This document shows, piece after piece, positions 17,178 through 26,393 of a stretch of 64,000 nt of DNA. How positions within the stretch are numbered: position 1 is the first letter of the stretch; each line of letters opens with the position of its first letter. The notes under the pieces were generated by a model. The model ran no database searches. It was not told where the DNA came from and worked only from the letters and a program-made list of their open reading frames with translations. This DNA is from Chitinophaga barathri (GTDB lineage: Bacteria > Bacteroidota > Bacteroidia > Chitinophagales > Chitinophagaceae), in the NCBI RefSeq assembly GCF_003807585.1, contig NZ_RMBX01000012.1, positions 1-64,000 of the forward strand. The letters are read 5' to 3'. Made by a program: the position numbers and the translations under genes.

Positions 17178-17882
17178 TCACCCCGCATAGATCAAAAATA
17201 TCGCCGGCCGTTTATGAAAATCCGCATCGGCCTGTTTCTTCCACTGCGCCACCGTCTGCGTGCGGATGTATTCCGTGGGGGCGGTGAGATCAACGGCTAC
17301 GCAGAGCAACGTGCTGTCGTTGCAGTTGGCGAGGATATCTTTCAGTAACTGGTTATTCCGGTAAGGCGCTTCGATGAAAAGCTGTGTTTGTTGTTTTTTG
17401 GCGGAAGCAGCTTCCAGGTCTTTGATGGCTTTGCCGCGCTCCGGCGGCTTCACCGGCAGGTAACCTACAAACTGGAAATTCTGTCCATTCATGCCGGACG
17501 CCATCAGGGCCAGCAGCATGGAGTTGGGGCCAACGAGCGGCACCACTTTGGCATTTACGCTGTGCGCTGCCTGAACCACGAGTTGCCCCGGGTCCGCAAT
17601 GGCGGGGCAGCCTGCTTCGCTGATCACGCCGATGGAATGGCCTTCCTGCAATAGTTTGCGCGTGAGGTTCAGGTCCGGCGGGTTGTGTTCGTTCATCAGG
17701 TGCAGCTGCAGCGAATCGATGTCGATGGACTTATCCAGCGCTTTCAGGAAACGGCGGGCCGTTCTTTCATTTTCCACATAAAATATCTTCAGCTGCCGCA
17801 CCGTATCCGTAATGTAGGGCGGCAGGCTGAAAAGCGCGTCCGCGCTCAGTACCGTGGGCACCAGGAAAACTTTACCGGGCAT
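17178..17882 (-). CDS. RsmI-like tetrapyrrole-methylase-fold SAM methyltransferase
   Basis: 234 residues from the ATG at 17882 (MPGKVFLVPT). The tetrapyrrole methylase fold is indicated by GVISEAGCPAIADPG, VGPNSMLLALMASG and LFIEAPYRN, which correspond to the conserved motifs of RsmI, the enzyme that 2'-O-methylates C1402 of 16S rRNA. It diverges from canonical RsmI (usually SDAGTPxISDPG), so it may be the shorter paralogue common in Bacteroidota, and its target is uncertain. An upstream in-frame start at 17921 would add 13 residues of poor composition inside the EI24 gene. The chosen start overlaps that gene by 11 bp, which suggests translational coupling. Confidence 0.85.
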   Translation of the reverse strand: MPGKVFLVPTVLSADALFSLPPYITDTVRQLKIFYVENERTARRFLKALDKSIDIDSLQLHLMNEHNPPDLNLTRKLLQEGHSIGVISEAGCPAIADPGQLVVQAAHSVNAKVVPLVGPNSMLLALMASGMNGQNFQFVGYLPVKPPERGKAIKDLEAASAKKQQTQLFIEAPYRNNQLLKDILANCNDSTLLCVAVDLTAPTEYIRTQTVAQWKKQADADFHKRPAIFLIYAG

Positions 17883-18645
17883 TGGGAAGGCGTTGTTGTT
17901 GTAAATGGATGGTAGCGGCAATCACGGCGTAACAGGGCGCCAGTATCCATCCCAGCAGGGGGACGAACATCATCAGGTAAAACACGACACCGTTGCCGAT
18001 GGCCATGCCTTTGTGCTGCCCGATGTAAGTGATGCTCTGCTTCATGGTCCACTGGCGGCGTTCGAAACTATAATCCATCATGGAGAAGCCGAAATAATAA
18101 CACTCCACGAATAAAGCGATGAGCGGCGTGAGCCAGCCCACGACGGGAATAAAAGCCAGTATCGCGATGATGAGCATGAATACGGTCTGGTACAGCAGGT
18201 TGCGCAGGGAAAGACGGATACCGCGCACCACGTCTTTCATGAGCTGGGAAAAACTGAAAGGGAACTCTTTCTTTTGCATGATCGCTTCCGTTTTTTCGGA
18301 GAGGTACGCAAATAGCGGCGAGCCCACGATCAGGAAAAGATATTTAAAGAAGGAAAAATACATGAGCAGGAATACCAGCCGCATTGCAAACCCGACCAGC
18401 AGGAAAAAGAAATTGACCCAGGCGTTCTGTATGTCAGCGATCCAGGTTTTTAAAGGCAGCAGGTTCAGCACGTAGTCTATGAACACGCCGGAATAATCGA
18501 ATACGAAATATATACCCACGGCAAACAGCAGGCAATAGATAATGCCCGGTATAATGATCCACTTCCACAAACGGTTCGCTGAAATGAACTGGTGCGCTTT
18601 GCCGTAAGACTGGATGGCGCCCAGTACTTCTCTTAATGAAAACAA
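17872..18645 (-). CDS. EI24-domain (CysZ-like) integral membrane protein
   Basis: 257 residues with several membrane helices (about 28-50, 72-105, 140-175, 205-240). The pattern fits the EI24/CysZ superfamily; CysZ imports sulfate in proteobacteria, but substrate specificity here is not supported by context. The frame has no ATG near the N-terminus. The likely start is TTG at 18645 (MFSLREVLGA), since an in-frame stop lies five codons upstream. It overlaps the start of the RsmI-like gene by 11 bp. No sulfate-assimilation genes are nearby. Confidence 0.8.
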   Translation of the reverse strand: MFSLREVLGAIQSYGKAHQFISANRLWKWIIIPGIIYCLLFAVGIYFVFDYSGVFIDYVLNLLPLKTWIADIQNAWVNFFFLLVGFAMRLVFLLMYFSFFKYLFLIVGSPLFAYLSEKTEAIMQKKEFPFSFSQLMKDVVRGIRLSLRNLLYQTVFMLIIAILAFIPVVGWLTPLIALFVECYYFGFSMMDYSFERRQWTMKQSITYIGQHKGMAIGNGVVFYLMMFVPLLGWILAPCYAVIAATIHLQQQRLPNAR

Positions 18646-18736
18646 AGGTCTTTCTTTTTAAAATGACGCAATCAGGCAGAGGGAGAAACACAGGAACAAA
18701 GGATGTAACGAATGTAAAATAGTAATATTTTGCAGT

Positions 18737-19348
18737 ATGGCTAAACTGGACAGAGCATTTTATGCTGATAAAGATGTGTTAAAAGTTGCTAAAGCCTTGC
18801 TGGGTAAGATTTTGGTGACAGAAATAAATGGTGTGCGCACTTCGGGAAAGATCGTGGAAACGGAGGCTTATAACGGCGCGGTGGACAGGGCTTCCCATGC
18901 CTGGAACAACCGGCGCACGAACAGGACGGAGATCATGTACGGCCCGGGTGGCGCGGCTTATGTGTATCTCTGTTACGGCATTCATCATTTGTTCAACGTG
19001 GTCACCAATGTGAAGGATGTGCCGAATGCCGTGCTGGTACGTGGCCTGGAGCCGCTGGAAGGAATTGAGCCGATGCTTTTCCGTTGTGGCAAACAGAAGC
19101 TGGATCATACGCTTACGGCCGGCCCCGGCAGCCTGTCCAAAGCCCTGGGCATTACCACCGCGCTCACGGGGCAAAGCCTGCTGGGCGATACGATCTGGAT
19201 AGAAGATGCGCCGGCGGTGCCTAAAAAAGATATTGTGACGGGCACCCGTGTAGGCGTGGCATATGCGATGGAAGATGCTTACCTGCCTTACCGGTTTTCA
19301 TTGAAAGGGAGCCGCTGGGTGAGCAAAGGGAAGGGGCTGGAGAAATAG
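18737..19348 (+). CDS. DNA-3-methyladenine glycosylase (AAG/MPG family)
   Basis: 203 residues, the usual length. This monofunctional glycosylase removes alkylated purines such as 3-methyladenine and hypoxanthine to start base excision repair. Family signatures are present: KIVETEAYNG (with the catalytic Glu), DRASHAWNNRRTNRTEIMYG, YVYLCYGIHHLFNVVT and TAGPGSLSKALGI. The protein is cytoplasmic. A slightly shortened -7-like sequence (TATTTTG) precedes the ATG by 4 bp. It stands alone and ends at a strong hairpin shared with the convergent PorP/SprF gene. Confidence 0.94.
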   Translation: MAKLDRAFYADKDVLKVAKALLGKILVTEINGVRTSGKIVETEAYNGAVDRASHAWNNRRTNRTEIMYGPGGAAYVYLCYGIHHLFNVVTNVKDVPNAVLVRGLEPLEGIEPMLFRCGKQKLDHTLTAGPGSLSKALGITTALTGQSLLGDTIWIEDAPAVPKKDIVTGTRVGVAYAMEDAYLPYRFSLKGSRWVSKGKGLEK

Positions 19349-19377
19349 GTATAAAACGTACAAACTGGTTTAAATAA

Positions 19378-19408
19378 GAAGGGCTGGCAATCTCTGAGCC
19401 AGCCCTTC
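19378..19408. terminator. Bidirectional terminator
   Basis: Stem GAAGGGCTGGC / GCCAGCCCTTC with a 9-nt loop between the converging glycosylase and PorP/SprF genes. Confidence 0.88.
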
Positions 19409-19425
19409 ATTATTATGAGAAACGG

Positions 19426-20442
19426 TTAGAATTTCGGACAAAGCGTGCCGTTCTTCTTGTTGTCGTTTTTGGTACGGATGTAGATGACCGAAAGTTCCAT
19501 ACCACCCCGGTAATTGGAGGCAGGTTTCAGTGTGGACACGTTCAGGTCATAGCTCAGGCCTACTTTCACGCTGTTGAATTCAAGCCCTACGTAGGGGTTG
19601 ATTGCATCTTTCAGGCGGAACCATGCGCCCAGGTAAAAGACGGTGGGCGCATCCGGATCTCCGTTGAGGTTAAAGCCGTAAGCACCGCCCATGGTAGTTT
19701 CCACGGCCTGGTTCTGTTTCATGTAGTGCGCGCTAAGGTGAATGCGGTTGCTGCCGTTCACCGGGAAAGAGCCGCCGCCATGGATGGTATAACGGTAGCT
19801 CAGGCGGTTGTTGTCCGCATTGAGGAACGTTTCCGTGGGCTGTGTAAAGTGATAATAAGACACGCCCAGGTAAAGGTTGGAAGATTCGCCTACCAGGCCA
19901 CTATACAACAATCCCACGTTATAATCCATGTAAGAAATAGCAAGGTTGGTGATGGTTTCGCCGCTGGGCAGGGAAGGATCGTAACCGTTGTCCCCTATCT
20001 GCTGCTCGAATATCAGTTTGCTCTGGTCCACCCTCTTCTGCACAAAAGCCGCCTGGAGGCCGATACCCAATGTGTGATTCCCTTCCACGTCAAGGCCTTT
20101 ATGATAGGCCGTGCTGAGCGCCACATAGTTGGAATTCAGCGCGCCGCCGCCTGTTTTGTCATACAGCGCCAGGATGCCTACGCCCCAGGTATCGGTGTAG
20201 GAAATGGTGTTTTTGAGGATACCGAAGTCCGCGGCAAGCGTACCGGTAACATATGGGGAGGCAATACTGCGCCATTGGGAGCGGTAATTGCCGGAAAGAC
20301 GAAGGTCTCCGGAGAAGTACCCTGTAAAAGCAGGGTTCAGCGTAAGCGGAGAGGCGAAGAACTGCGTGAAATGCGGGTCCTGCGCCTTGGCGGAGCTGAA
20401 TGCATAAAGGGTAATGGTTAATAGGAGTAGAACTTTTTTCAT
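19426..20442 (-). CDS. PorP/SprF-family type IX secretion membrane protein
   Basis: 338 residues from the ATG at 20442 (MKKVLLLLTITLYAF). The signal peptide ends at SSAKAQ. The mature start DPHFTQFFASPLTLNPAFTGY is diagnostic of the PorP/SprF family, whose members form outer-membrane beta-barrels that anchor T9SS cargo or connect to the PorKN ring. The body shows alternating strands typical of a barrel. It is encoded alone here, without an adjacent large adhesin carrying a type B sorting domain, so its dedicated cargo, if any, lies elsewhere. A start 57 bp further upstream is in frame but would bury the signal peptide. Confidence 0.9.
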   Translation of the reverse strand: MKKVLLLLTITLYAFSSAKAQDPHFTQFFASPLTLNPAFTGYFSGDLRLSGNYRSQWRSIASPYVTGTLAADFGILKNTISYTDTWGVGILALYDKTGGGALNSNYVALSTAYHKGLDVEGNHTLGIGLQAAFVQKRVDQSKLIFEQQIGDNGYDPSLPSGETITNLAISYMDYNVGLLYSGLVGESSNLYLGVSYYHFTQPTETFLNADNNRLSYRYTIHGGGSFPVNGSNRIHLSAHYMKQNQAVETTMGGAYGFNLNGDPDAPTVFYLGAWFRLKDAINPYVGLEFNSVKVGLSYDLNVSTLKPASNYRGGMELSVIYIRTKNDNKKNGTLCPKF

Positions 20443-20483
20443 CACTTCAACGGTTATAAAAAATATAGGGACACTATATAATC

Positions 20484-20491
20484 CAAAGCTA
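20484..20491 (-). promoter_or_regulatory. -7 box of the PorP/SprF gene
   Basis: TAGCTTTG on the minus strand, about 41 bp before the chosen ATG. This supports the shorter start at 20442. Confidence 0.55.
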
Positions 20492-20669
20492 CAAAACAAT
20501 ATTCATATTTCAAATTAAATCTATATAACGAAAATACGCTAATGTATCTGCTTTGAAATGAATTGTAGAAGGTTTTCTGATCGACAGCTGCTACGGATCT
20601 GGTTGACGCACGGAAACGCCCCGGGAAGGGACTGGTTTCTTTCAATAGAACGCAAAAAAACGGAATTTG

Positions 20670-21323
20670 TTACTGCTGCACCTTGGTTCCGAAAGCGAGA
20701 TCGCCCGCATCGCCGAGGCCGGGAACGATATACCCTTTGGCCGTGAGCTCGTCATCTATATCCCCGGCCCAGATGCTGATATTGGCGTCCGCATTCCTTT
20801 GTACGTATTCGATGCCGATGGTGCAGGCAATGGCCGTAACAATGTGAATATGAGCGGGTTTTCCGTATTCAGCCAGGTGATCGATGGTTTTGACGAGGGA
20901 GGCGCCGGTGGCCAGCATGGGATCGGAGAGGATCAGCACCTGTCCGTCCAGCGGGGGGCAGGATACATATTCCAGGCTGATCTCGAAGGTACCGTCCCGG
21001 TTGTGCTTACGGTAGGCGGAGATGTAGGCGTGGTTCGCTTTGTCGAAGTAATTCACGAGGCCCTGGTGTAAAGCCAGGCCGGCCCGGAGAATGGTGCCGA
21101 GTACAGGCTGCTGCCGGATTACCCCGCAGGTGGCGGTGCCCAGCGGCGTCTGTACTTCTTTATCGACGTAGGTGAGGGTTTTGCTGATCTCATAGGAGGC
21201 TACTTCGCCCAGGCGCTCCAGGTTCCTGCGAAACCGCATCCTGTCCGTCTGAATGACCTCGTCCCTGATTTCGCTCATCCATTCGCCTACCAGCGAATTG
21301 GTTTCACTCAAATTGATAATCAT
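20670..21323 (-). CDS. upp: Uracil phosphoribosyltransferase
   Basis: 217 residues from the ATG at 21323 (MIINLSETNSLVGEW). It converts uracil and PRPP to UMP in pyrimidine salvage. The PRPP-binding loop (LILSDPMLATGAS) and the C-terminal uracil-binding motif (PGLGDAGDLAFGT) are intact, and RAGLALHQG matches the family. An in-frame extension to 21389 would add 22 residues not seen in the family. The protein is cytoplasmic. A hairpin at 21392-21420 lies just upstream and separates it from the VWA gene. Confidence 0.93.
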   Translation of the reverse strand: MIINLSETNSLVGEWMSEIRDEVIQTDRMRFRRNLERLGEVASYEISKTLTYVDKEVQTPLGTATCGVIRQQPVLGTILRAGLALHQGLVNYFDKANHAYISAYRKHNRDGTFEISLEYVSCPPLDGQVLILSDPMLATGASLVKTIDHLAEYGKPAHIHIVTAIACTIGIEYVQRNADANISIWAGDIDDELTAKGYIVPGLGDAGDLAFGTKVQQ

Positions 21324-21391
21324 AAGCCCTGCCGTTTTGCGTTTGCACGCCAAAATAGCACTTTTTAGCTTACCAATGGTGAAAAGCACCG

Positions 21392-21420
21392 CGGCGAAAG
21401 GATTTATTAACCTTTCGCCG
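21392..21420. terminator. Strong hairpin between upp and VWA genes
   Basis: CGGCGAAAGG (21392-21401) pairs perfectly with CCTTTCGCCG (21411-21420) around a 9-nt A/T loop. It lies downstream of the VWA gene on the minus strand and upstream of upp. The T-tract is poor, so a processing or weak terminator role is possible. Confidence 0.6.
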
Positions 21421-21544
21421 CCGTGATGCTTTAAATAAGGCGCCGGTGGCTTATTGGCCCTTCCGCCGGAGGTGCCCGAAGCCGTTTACCGGCCGCCGTT
21501 ATTTTTATTACCCATTGTTGTAAAGTTTGTCCGGGATTGCCCGT

Positions 21545-23449
21545 CTATTCCCCTTTTGCCACGGATTCACTGATGGCCTTCGCTTTTTTCACCAGCTGGA
21601 TGTATTCCGCGCGGTATCCCTCGGTGTCGTCCCCTTTGGCGGATACCGCCAGTTTGATGGCCGCATCGTAGCTGGATTTACCTGCATGCGGGCTGCTGCG
21701 CAACAACATACCGAACTGTGCCACGGAAGCGGCTAAACGGAAGTCTGCCGGGCATTCCGTGATATTTTTCGCGCCGGGCTGCAGTACTTCCTGGAGGAGC
21801 ATGCTCTTATGGCCCTGTGGGGTTTTGTAACGCACCTTTACTGTGAGCACTTCTTTGCTCTGCACCAGCGGAGCCGGCGGCGGTGTGTTTTGCTGGTATT
21901 TGAGCGGGTCCACGGTGCCGCCTGCCGGCATGCGGGAGCCCGCCGGCACGATCTCATACAGGGCGGTCACCGCATGGCCGGAACCCATGTCCCCCGCGTC
22001 TTTTTTGTCATCGTTAAAATCCTCTTTGTTCAGCAGCCTGTTCTCATAACCTATGAGCCGGTAACCCTGAACCTGCGCGGGATTGAACTCCACCTGGAGT
22101 TTTACGTCCTTTGCAAGGGTGAAGAGGGTGCCGCCAAACTCTAAAGCAAAAGTCCGGCGGGCCTCTTCGAAATCATCGATATAGGCATAGTTTCCGTTTC
22201 CCTTGTCCGCAAGGGTTTCGAGATGATTATCTTTATAGTTGCCCATTCCAAATCCAAGCACGGACAGGAATACGCCATGTTCTCTTTCTTTTTCGATCAG
22301 TTTTTCCAGGTCCCGGTCGCTGGAGATGCCTACATTAAAATCTCCGTCTGTAGCCAGTATCACGCGGTTGTTCCCTTCCTTCATGAAATTCTCTTTTGCA
22401 ATGCGGTAAGCCAGCTGGATACCTTCGCCGCCTGCCGTGGAGCCGCCTGCTTCAAGCTTGTCCAGGGCGGCAATGATGCGGCCTTTCTGATTGCCAGGGG
22501 TGGAGGGCAGCACCGTGCCTGCCGCGCCCGCATACACTACGATAGACACACGGTCTTTCGGCCGCAACTGCTGCACCAGCAGTTTAAATGCTTCTTTCAC
22601 AAGGGGCAGCCTGTTCTCCGCATCCATAGAGCCGGATACATCCAGCAGGAATACGAGATTGGACGCGGGGAGATTATCGGTGGGTATACGTTTGCCCTGC
22701 ATGCCTATGCGCACCAGCTGGTGGGAAGGGTTCCAGGGGCAAACGGCCAGGTCCGTATGAATGGCCACCGGGTCCTGGTTCTGCGGCGCGGGATAGTTAT
22801 AATCGAAATAATTGATCAGCTCTTCCACCCGGACTGCGTCCACATCCGGCAGCTGGCCGTTTGCCAGAGAACGGCGTACGAGGGTGTACGAAGCGCGGTC
22901 CACATCCGCTGAAAACGTGCTCAGCGGCTCGCTTTTCACGGTGTGGTATTTGTTTTCGCTGATGCTGCTGAATTCGTTGGTGTTTACCTCTTCGGAATAG
23001 GCAAGTATGGGCTGGGTATGCACCAGACCTGGCGCCGCCATTCTCGCCTCGGTTTCACTGGCATTACCGATTACGAAATTTTTATCCTCCGTTTTTGCTC
23101 TGGGTGAATTATACCCTCTCACTATTATATCCTTCATTGCCGTCTGGGTTTCGGTCAGCACGATGCGGATATTTTTATCGTTTACGGAGAATGATTGCAG
23201 TTGGGATACATAACCGATGGCCCGTATCTCCAGCGTCACAGAATCGGTTTTCACTTTGAGGCTGAAGCTGCCTGAATCGTTTGTGGACGTTCTGAAGCGC
23301 GTGTCCGCCACCACTATCTGGGCGAATGGAACAGGCAATTGATCGCCGGCGCCCACCACCTGCCCTGAGATTATTTTATCGGTTGTTTTCTGGGCGTTTG
23401 CCATCAATACGGGGAAGGCTGCCAGCACCAGCAGGAGTATTTTTTTCAT
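21545..23449 (-). CDS. VWA-domain protein with carboxypeptidase-regulatory-like N-terminus (YfbK type)
   Basis: 634 residues. A signal peptide (ends near MANAQ) is followed by a carboxypeptidase D regulatory-like beta-sandwich (about 25-110), then a von Willebrand factor A domain (about 262-440) with the metal-binding site DVSGSMD and TDGDFN, and a C-terminal conserved extension of the YfbK family. The region before the VWA domain (FSADVDRASYTLVRRSLANG) is a family hallmark. Such proteins bind divalent metal and partner proteins at the cell envelope; their role is unclear. It lacks a TonB-dependent barrel although the N-terminal module resembles those fused to SusC proteins. Confidence 0.88.
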   Translation of the reverse strand: MKKILLLVLAAFPVLMANAQKTTDKIISGQVVGAGDQLPVPFAQIVVADTRFRTSTNDSGSFSLKVKTDSVTLEIRAIGYVSQLQSFSVNDKNIRIVLTETQTAMKDIIVRGYNSPRAKTEDKNFVIGNASETEARMAAPGLVHTQPILAYSEEVNTNEFSSISENKYHTVKSEPLSTFSADVDRASYTLVRRSLANGQLPDVDAVRVEELINYFDYNYPAPQNQDPVAIHTDLAVCPWNPSHQLVRIGMQGKRIPTDNLPASNLVFLLDVSGSMDAENRLPLVKEAFKLLVQQLRPKDRVSIVVYAGAAGTVLPSTPGNQKGRIIAALDKLEAGGSTAGGEGIQLAYRIAKENFMKEGNNRVILATDGDFNVGISSDRDLEKLIEKEREHGVFLSVLGFGMGNYKDNHLETLADKGNGNYAYIDDFEEARRTFALEFGGTLFTLAKDVKLQVEFNPAQVQGYRLIGYENRLLNKEDFNDDKKDAGDMGSGHAVTALYEIVPAGSRMPAGGTVDPLKYQQNTPPPAPLVQSKEVLTVKVRYKTPQGHKSMLLQEVLQPGAKNITECPADFRLAASVAQFGMLLRSSPHAGKSSYDAAIKLAVSAKGDDTEGYRAEYIQLVKKAKAISESVAKGE

Positions 23450-23524
23450 AACAGATCAGGTTTGTTTTCCTGGATATAGATGCAGGAAACAGGAGGTATT
23501 CCATAAAAGTTTTTTCCTTCCCGT

Positions 23525-23532
23525 TATCTTTG
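23525..23532 (+). promoter_or_regulatory. -7 box of anmK
   Basis: TATCTTTG, exact match to TAnnTTTG, 14 bp before the anmK ATG. Confidence 0.65.
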
Positions 23533-23546
23533 CAAAAATTCGCGGT

Positions 23547-24638
23547 ATGGTATATAACGTAATCGGTTTAATGTCAGGCAGTTCGCTGGACGGGTTGGAT
23601 CTTGCATTTGTGGAGCTGAGCGAGGTGCGGGGCCAGTGGGGGTATGTGATCCATGCCGCTGAATGCCTGCCTTACGACGCCCAATGGATAACTGATCTGA
23701 AAGGCGCCGTAAACCTGCCCGCGCGGGAATACCAGCTGCTGCATACCGCCTACGGGCATTATATCGGCACGCAGGTAAAAGAATTTATCCGCCGCCATCA
23801 CCTGGAGCACCGGGTACATTTTATTGCCTCACATGGCCATACCACCTTTCATATACCCGAACAGAAAATGACGGCCCAACTGGGAGACGGCGCGGCTATC
23901 GCCGCGGAGACCGGCCTGCCTGTGATCAGCGACCTCCGCTCCATGGACGTAGCCCTGGGCGGCCAGGGCGCCCCGATCGTGCCCATCGGGGAAAAACTGC
24001 TTTTCCAGGATTATGATTACTGGCTGAACCTGGGAGGCATCGCCAATCTTTCAGCCAGAACGGCGGACGTTTACCACGCTTTTGACGTATGCCCGGCGAA
24101 CCGTGTGCTGGACGCCCTGGCGCTGGCCCTCGGCAAAAATTATGATGAAAACGGCACCCTGGCTTCCGGCGGCGTCACAGACTCCAAACTGCTGGACGCG
24201 CTGAACGCACAGCCTTATTACGCGCAGCCCTTCCCCAAATCCCTGGCGAACGACTTCGGCACGGATGTGATATTGCCGCTGATCGGCACCTATACGCTGT
24301 CCACGCAGGGCAAACTGCGCACGTACGTGGAGCATATCGCGCAGCAGGTAACGGCGGCCGTTAAAGCCGTTTCAGGAGAAAATACACAGGAAAAGAAATT
24401 GCTGGTCACCGGCGGCGGTGCGTTTAACCACTTCCTGGTCAAAACGATAAAATCACAGCTGGAGCCCCTGGGCATCGCGGTGGTGATTCCCGATGAGCAG
24501 ACGGCCGCTTACAAGGAAGCGCTGGTAATGGCGCTGATAGGCGCTTTGCGCTGGCGCCAGCAGCCGAATGTGCTCAGCTCTGTAACAGGCGCCGCCCGGG
24601 ACAGTGTGAATGGTGCGTTGTACCTGGGCGAAGGCTGA
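23547..24638 (+). CDS. anmK: Anhydro-N-acetylmuramic acid kinase
   Basis: 363 residues, typical size. AnmK opens the 1,6-anhydro ring of anhydroMurNAc and phosphorylates it to MurNAc-6-phosphate, recycling cell-wall sugar. The ATP-binding start VIGLMSGSSLDGLDLAF and SHGHTTFH, DVCPANRVLDALA and VTGGGAFNHFL are conserved family motifs. The protein is cytoplasmic. Its stop codon abuts that of the convergent adenine deaminase with no spacer, so no terminator lies between them. Confidence 0.94.
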   Translation: MVYNVIGLMSGSSLDGLDLAFVELSEVRGQWGYVIHAAECLPYDAQWITDLKGAVNLPAREYQLLHTAYGHYIGTQVKEFIRRHHLEHRVHFIASHGHTTFHIPEQKMTAQLGDGAAIAAETGLPVISDLRSMDVALGGQGAPIVPIGEKLLFQDYDYWLNLGGIANLSARTADVYHAFDVCPANRVLDALALALGKNYDENGTLASGGVTDSKLLDALNAQPYYAQPFPKSLANDFGTDVILPLIGTYTLSTQGKLRTYVEHIAQQVTAAVKAVSGENTQEKKLLVTGGGAFNHFLVKTIKSQLEPLGIAVVIPDEQTAAYKEALVMALIGALRWRQQPNVLSSVTGAARDSVNGALYLGEG

Positions 24639-26285
24639 TCAGTCCTGCGGGAAAGCCAGTTCCTCGAACGTAAAACTATCCCCGTTAAATAATCCTTTGT
24701 CGCTGAGCTTCAGGTGAGGGATCACCAGCAGCGCCATGAAGGATAATGTCATAAAAGGCGCATCCAGTTTGCATCCTAAAGCCTTGGCCGCTTTGTCCAG
24801 CCGGCCGTAGCGGTGGGCGGTGAGGTAACCGTCTTCCGCGCTCATAAGCCCCGCCACCGGCAAGGGCATCACTTCATTCCCTTTTTCAGACACTACGCTG
24901 ATGCCGCCTTTGCATTCGATCAGGGCGTTCACCGCCGCGCAGATACTTTCGTCATCGGTGCCTACGGCAATGATGTTATGACTGTCGTGCGCCACGGTAG
25001 ATGCGATAGCCCCGTGTTTCAGCCCGAAGTGATGGATAAACCCGCAGGCTACGGGAGCGTCGTTGTAACGGTTCACCACGGCCACTTTCAGCACATCCTG
25101 CGAAACGTCCGAAGGGAGATTGCCATTGTGGCTGCACAATATCGCACTGATGCGGTTCGTGATCAGCTGGCCCTGGAGGGCTTCTATCACCTTTACCCTG
25201 ATTGTCTGTTCGTGGCAGGCGATATGAAAATCCGCCGGCGTTTTGGGTGAGCAGCTGAAGCGGTTGATGGGAGTGATGGGCACAGAAGGGATCAGCGTCT
25301 GTCCGTGTTGCGCCACCAGCGTGCCGTTGATATAGGTTTCGAGAATGTTGAAGTCTGTTAGATTATCCACCACGATACAATCAGCCGGGTCATCTACCCG
25401 CAGCAGGCCCAGGGGCATTTTGTAGTGTAAAACAGGATTGACGCAGGCGGCCTGTAAAATGTTGTAGAGGTTGTAGCCCTTTGCCAGCGCCCTTTTCACC
25501 AGTACGTTGATGTGGCCTTCCTCCAGGTTGTCCGGATGTTTGTCGTCGCTGCAGAACATCACCATCTGCGGATGTGAATCGATCAGGGAGGAGAGGGCTT
25601 CGAAGTTCCGCGCGGCGCTGCCTTCCCTGATGAGGATGTGCATACCGTATTGCAGTTTATCCAGGGCTTCTTCCAGTGTAAAACATTCATGATCGGTAGA
25701 GATGCCCGCCGCGATATAACGGCCCGCGTCCGCGCCGCGGAGGCCGGGAGCATGGCCATCCACGGGTTTTCCCTGCTGCCTGGCCGCGGCTATTTTGGCC
25801 ATCACCTCCGCGTCTTCATGCAGTACGCCGGGGTAGTTCATCATTTCGGAGAGGTAATAAATATCGGGGCGTTGCAGGAGCTGGTCCACGGCTTTGGCGT
25901 CTATGCTGTCCCCCGCTGTTTCGAATATGGTGGCGGGCACGCAGGAAGGCGCCCCGAAGCAGAATTTAAAAGGTACCTGGCGGCCGTTTTCCAGCATAAA
26001 CTCCACTCCTTCCACACCGCAAACATTGGCTATTTCATGCGGGTCGGATACGGTGCCGGTGGTACCGTGCACCACGGCCATACGGGCAAATTCCGAAGGC
26101 ACCAGCATGGCGCTTTCCACGTGTACATGCGCATCGATAAAACCGGGGAGAATGAAGCGGTCCGGCACAGGGTCTGCTGTGGGCTGAATATTCCGGATAA
26201 AACCGCCCGCAATGGTCACCACGGCGGGGTATGTTCTTCTGCCGGGAATGTCCACCACATGGCCGGCCAGCTGTAATTCGTTCAT
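24639..26285 (-). CDS. ade: Adenine deaminase
   Basis: 548 residues. It is an amidohydrolase-superfamily enzyme that converts adenine to hypoxanthine and ammonia in purine salvage. The metal-binding motif is FILPGFIDAHVHVESAM, with further markers GTVSDPHEIANV and the C-terminal substrate domain LSFMALLVIPHLKLSD. Length and domain order fit bacterial Ade (about 540-600). It is cytoplasmic and monocistronic. The stop codons of ade and anmK are adjacent, so converging transcripts overlap. Confidence 0.94.
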   Translation of the reverse strand: MNELQLAGHVVDIPGRRTYPAVVTIAGGFIRNIQPTADPVPDRFILPGFIDAHVHVESAMLVPSEFARMAVVHGTTGTVSDPHEIANVCGVEGVEFMLENGRQVPFKFCFGAPSCVPATIFETAGDSIDAKAVDQLLQRPDIYYLSEMMNYPGVLHEDAEVMAKIAAARQQGKPVDGHAPGLRGADAGRYIAAGISTDHECFTLEEALDKLQYGMHILIREGSAARNFEALSSLIDSHPQMVMFCSDDKHPDNLEEGHINVLVKRALAKGYNLYNILQAACVNPVLHYKMPLGLLRVDDPADCIVVDNLTDFNILETYINGTLVAQHGQTLIPSVPITPINRFSCSPKTPADFHIACHEQTIRVKVIEALQGQLITNRISAILCSHNGNLPSDVSQDVLKVAVVNRYNDAPVACGFIHHFGLKHGAIASTVAHDSHNIIAVGTDDESICAAVNALIECKGGISVVSEKGNEVMPLPVAGLMSAEDGYLTAHRYGRLDKAAKALGCKLDAPFMTLSFMALLVIPHLKLSDKGLFNGDSFTFEELAFPQD

Positions 26286-26393
26286 AGCCGTAAAACTCGT
26301 GAAAAACCGTTAAAGAAAACTTAATTGATTTTGCCAGTTCTGATAAAAAGATACATTTGTATCTATTCCCAATCTATCACTAAACTATTTTTT

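Noticed and set aside
17165-17180. A tRNA T-loop-like GGTTCAATTCACC
   Set aside because: No acceptor stem, anticodon arm or D-loop surrounds it, and it overlaps the stop of the RsmI-like gene.
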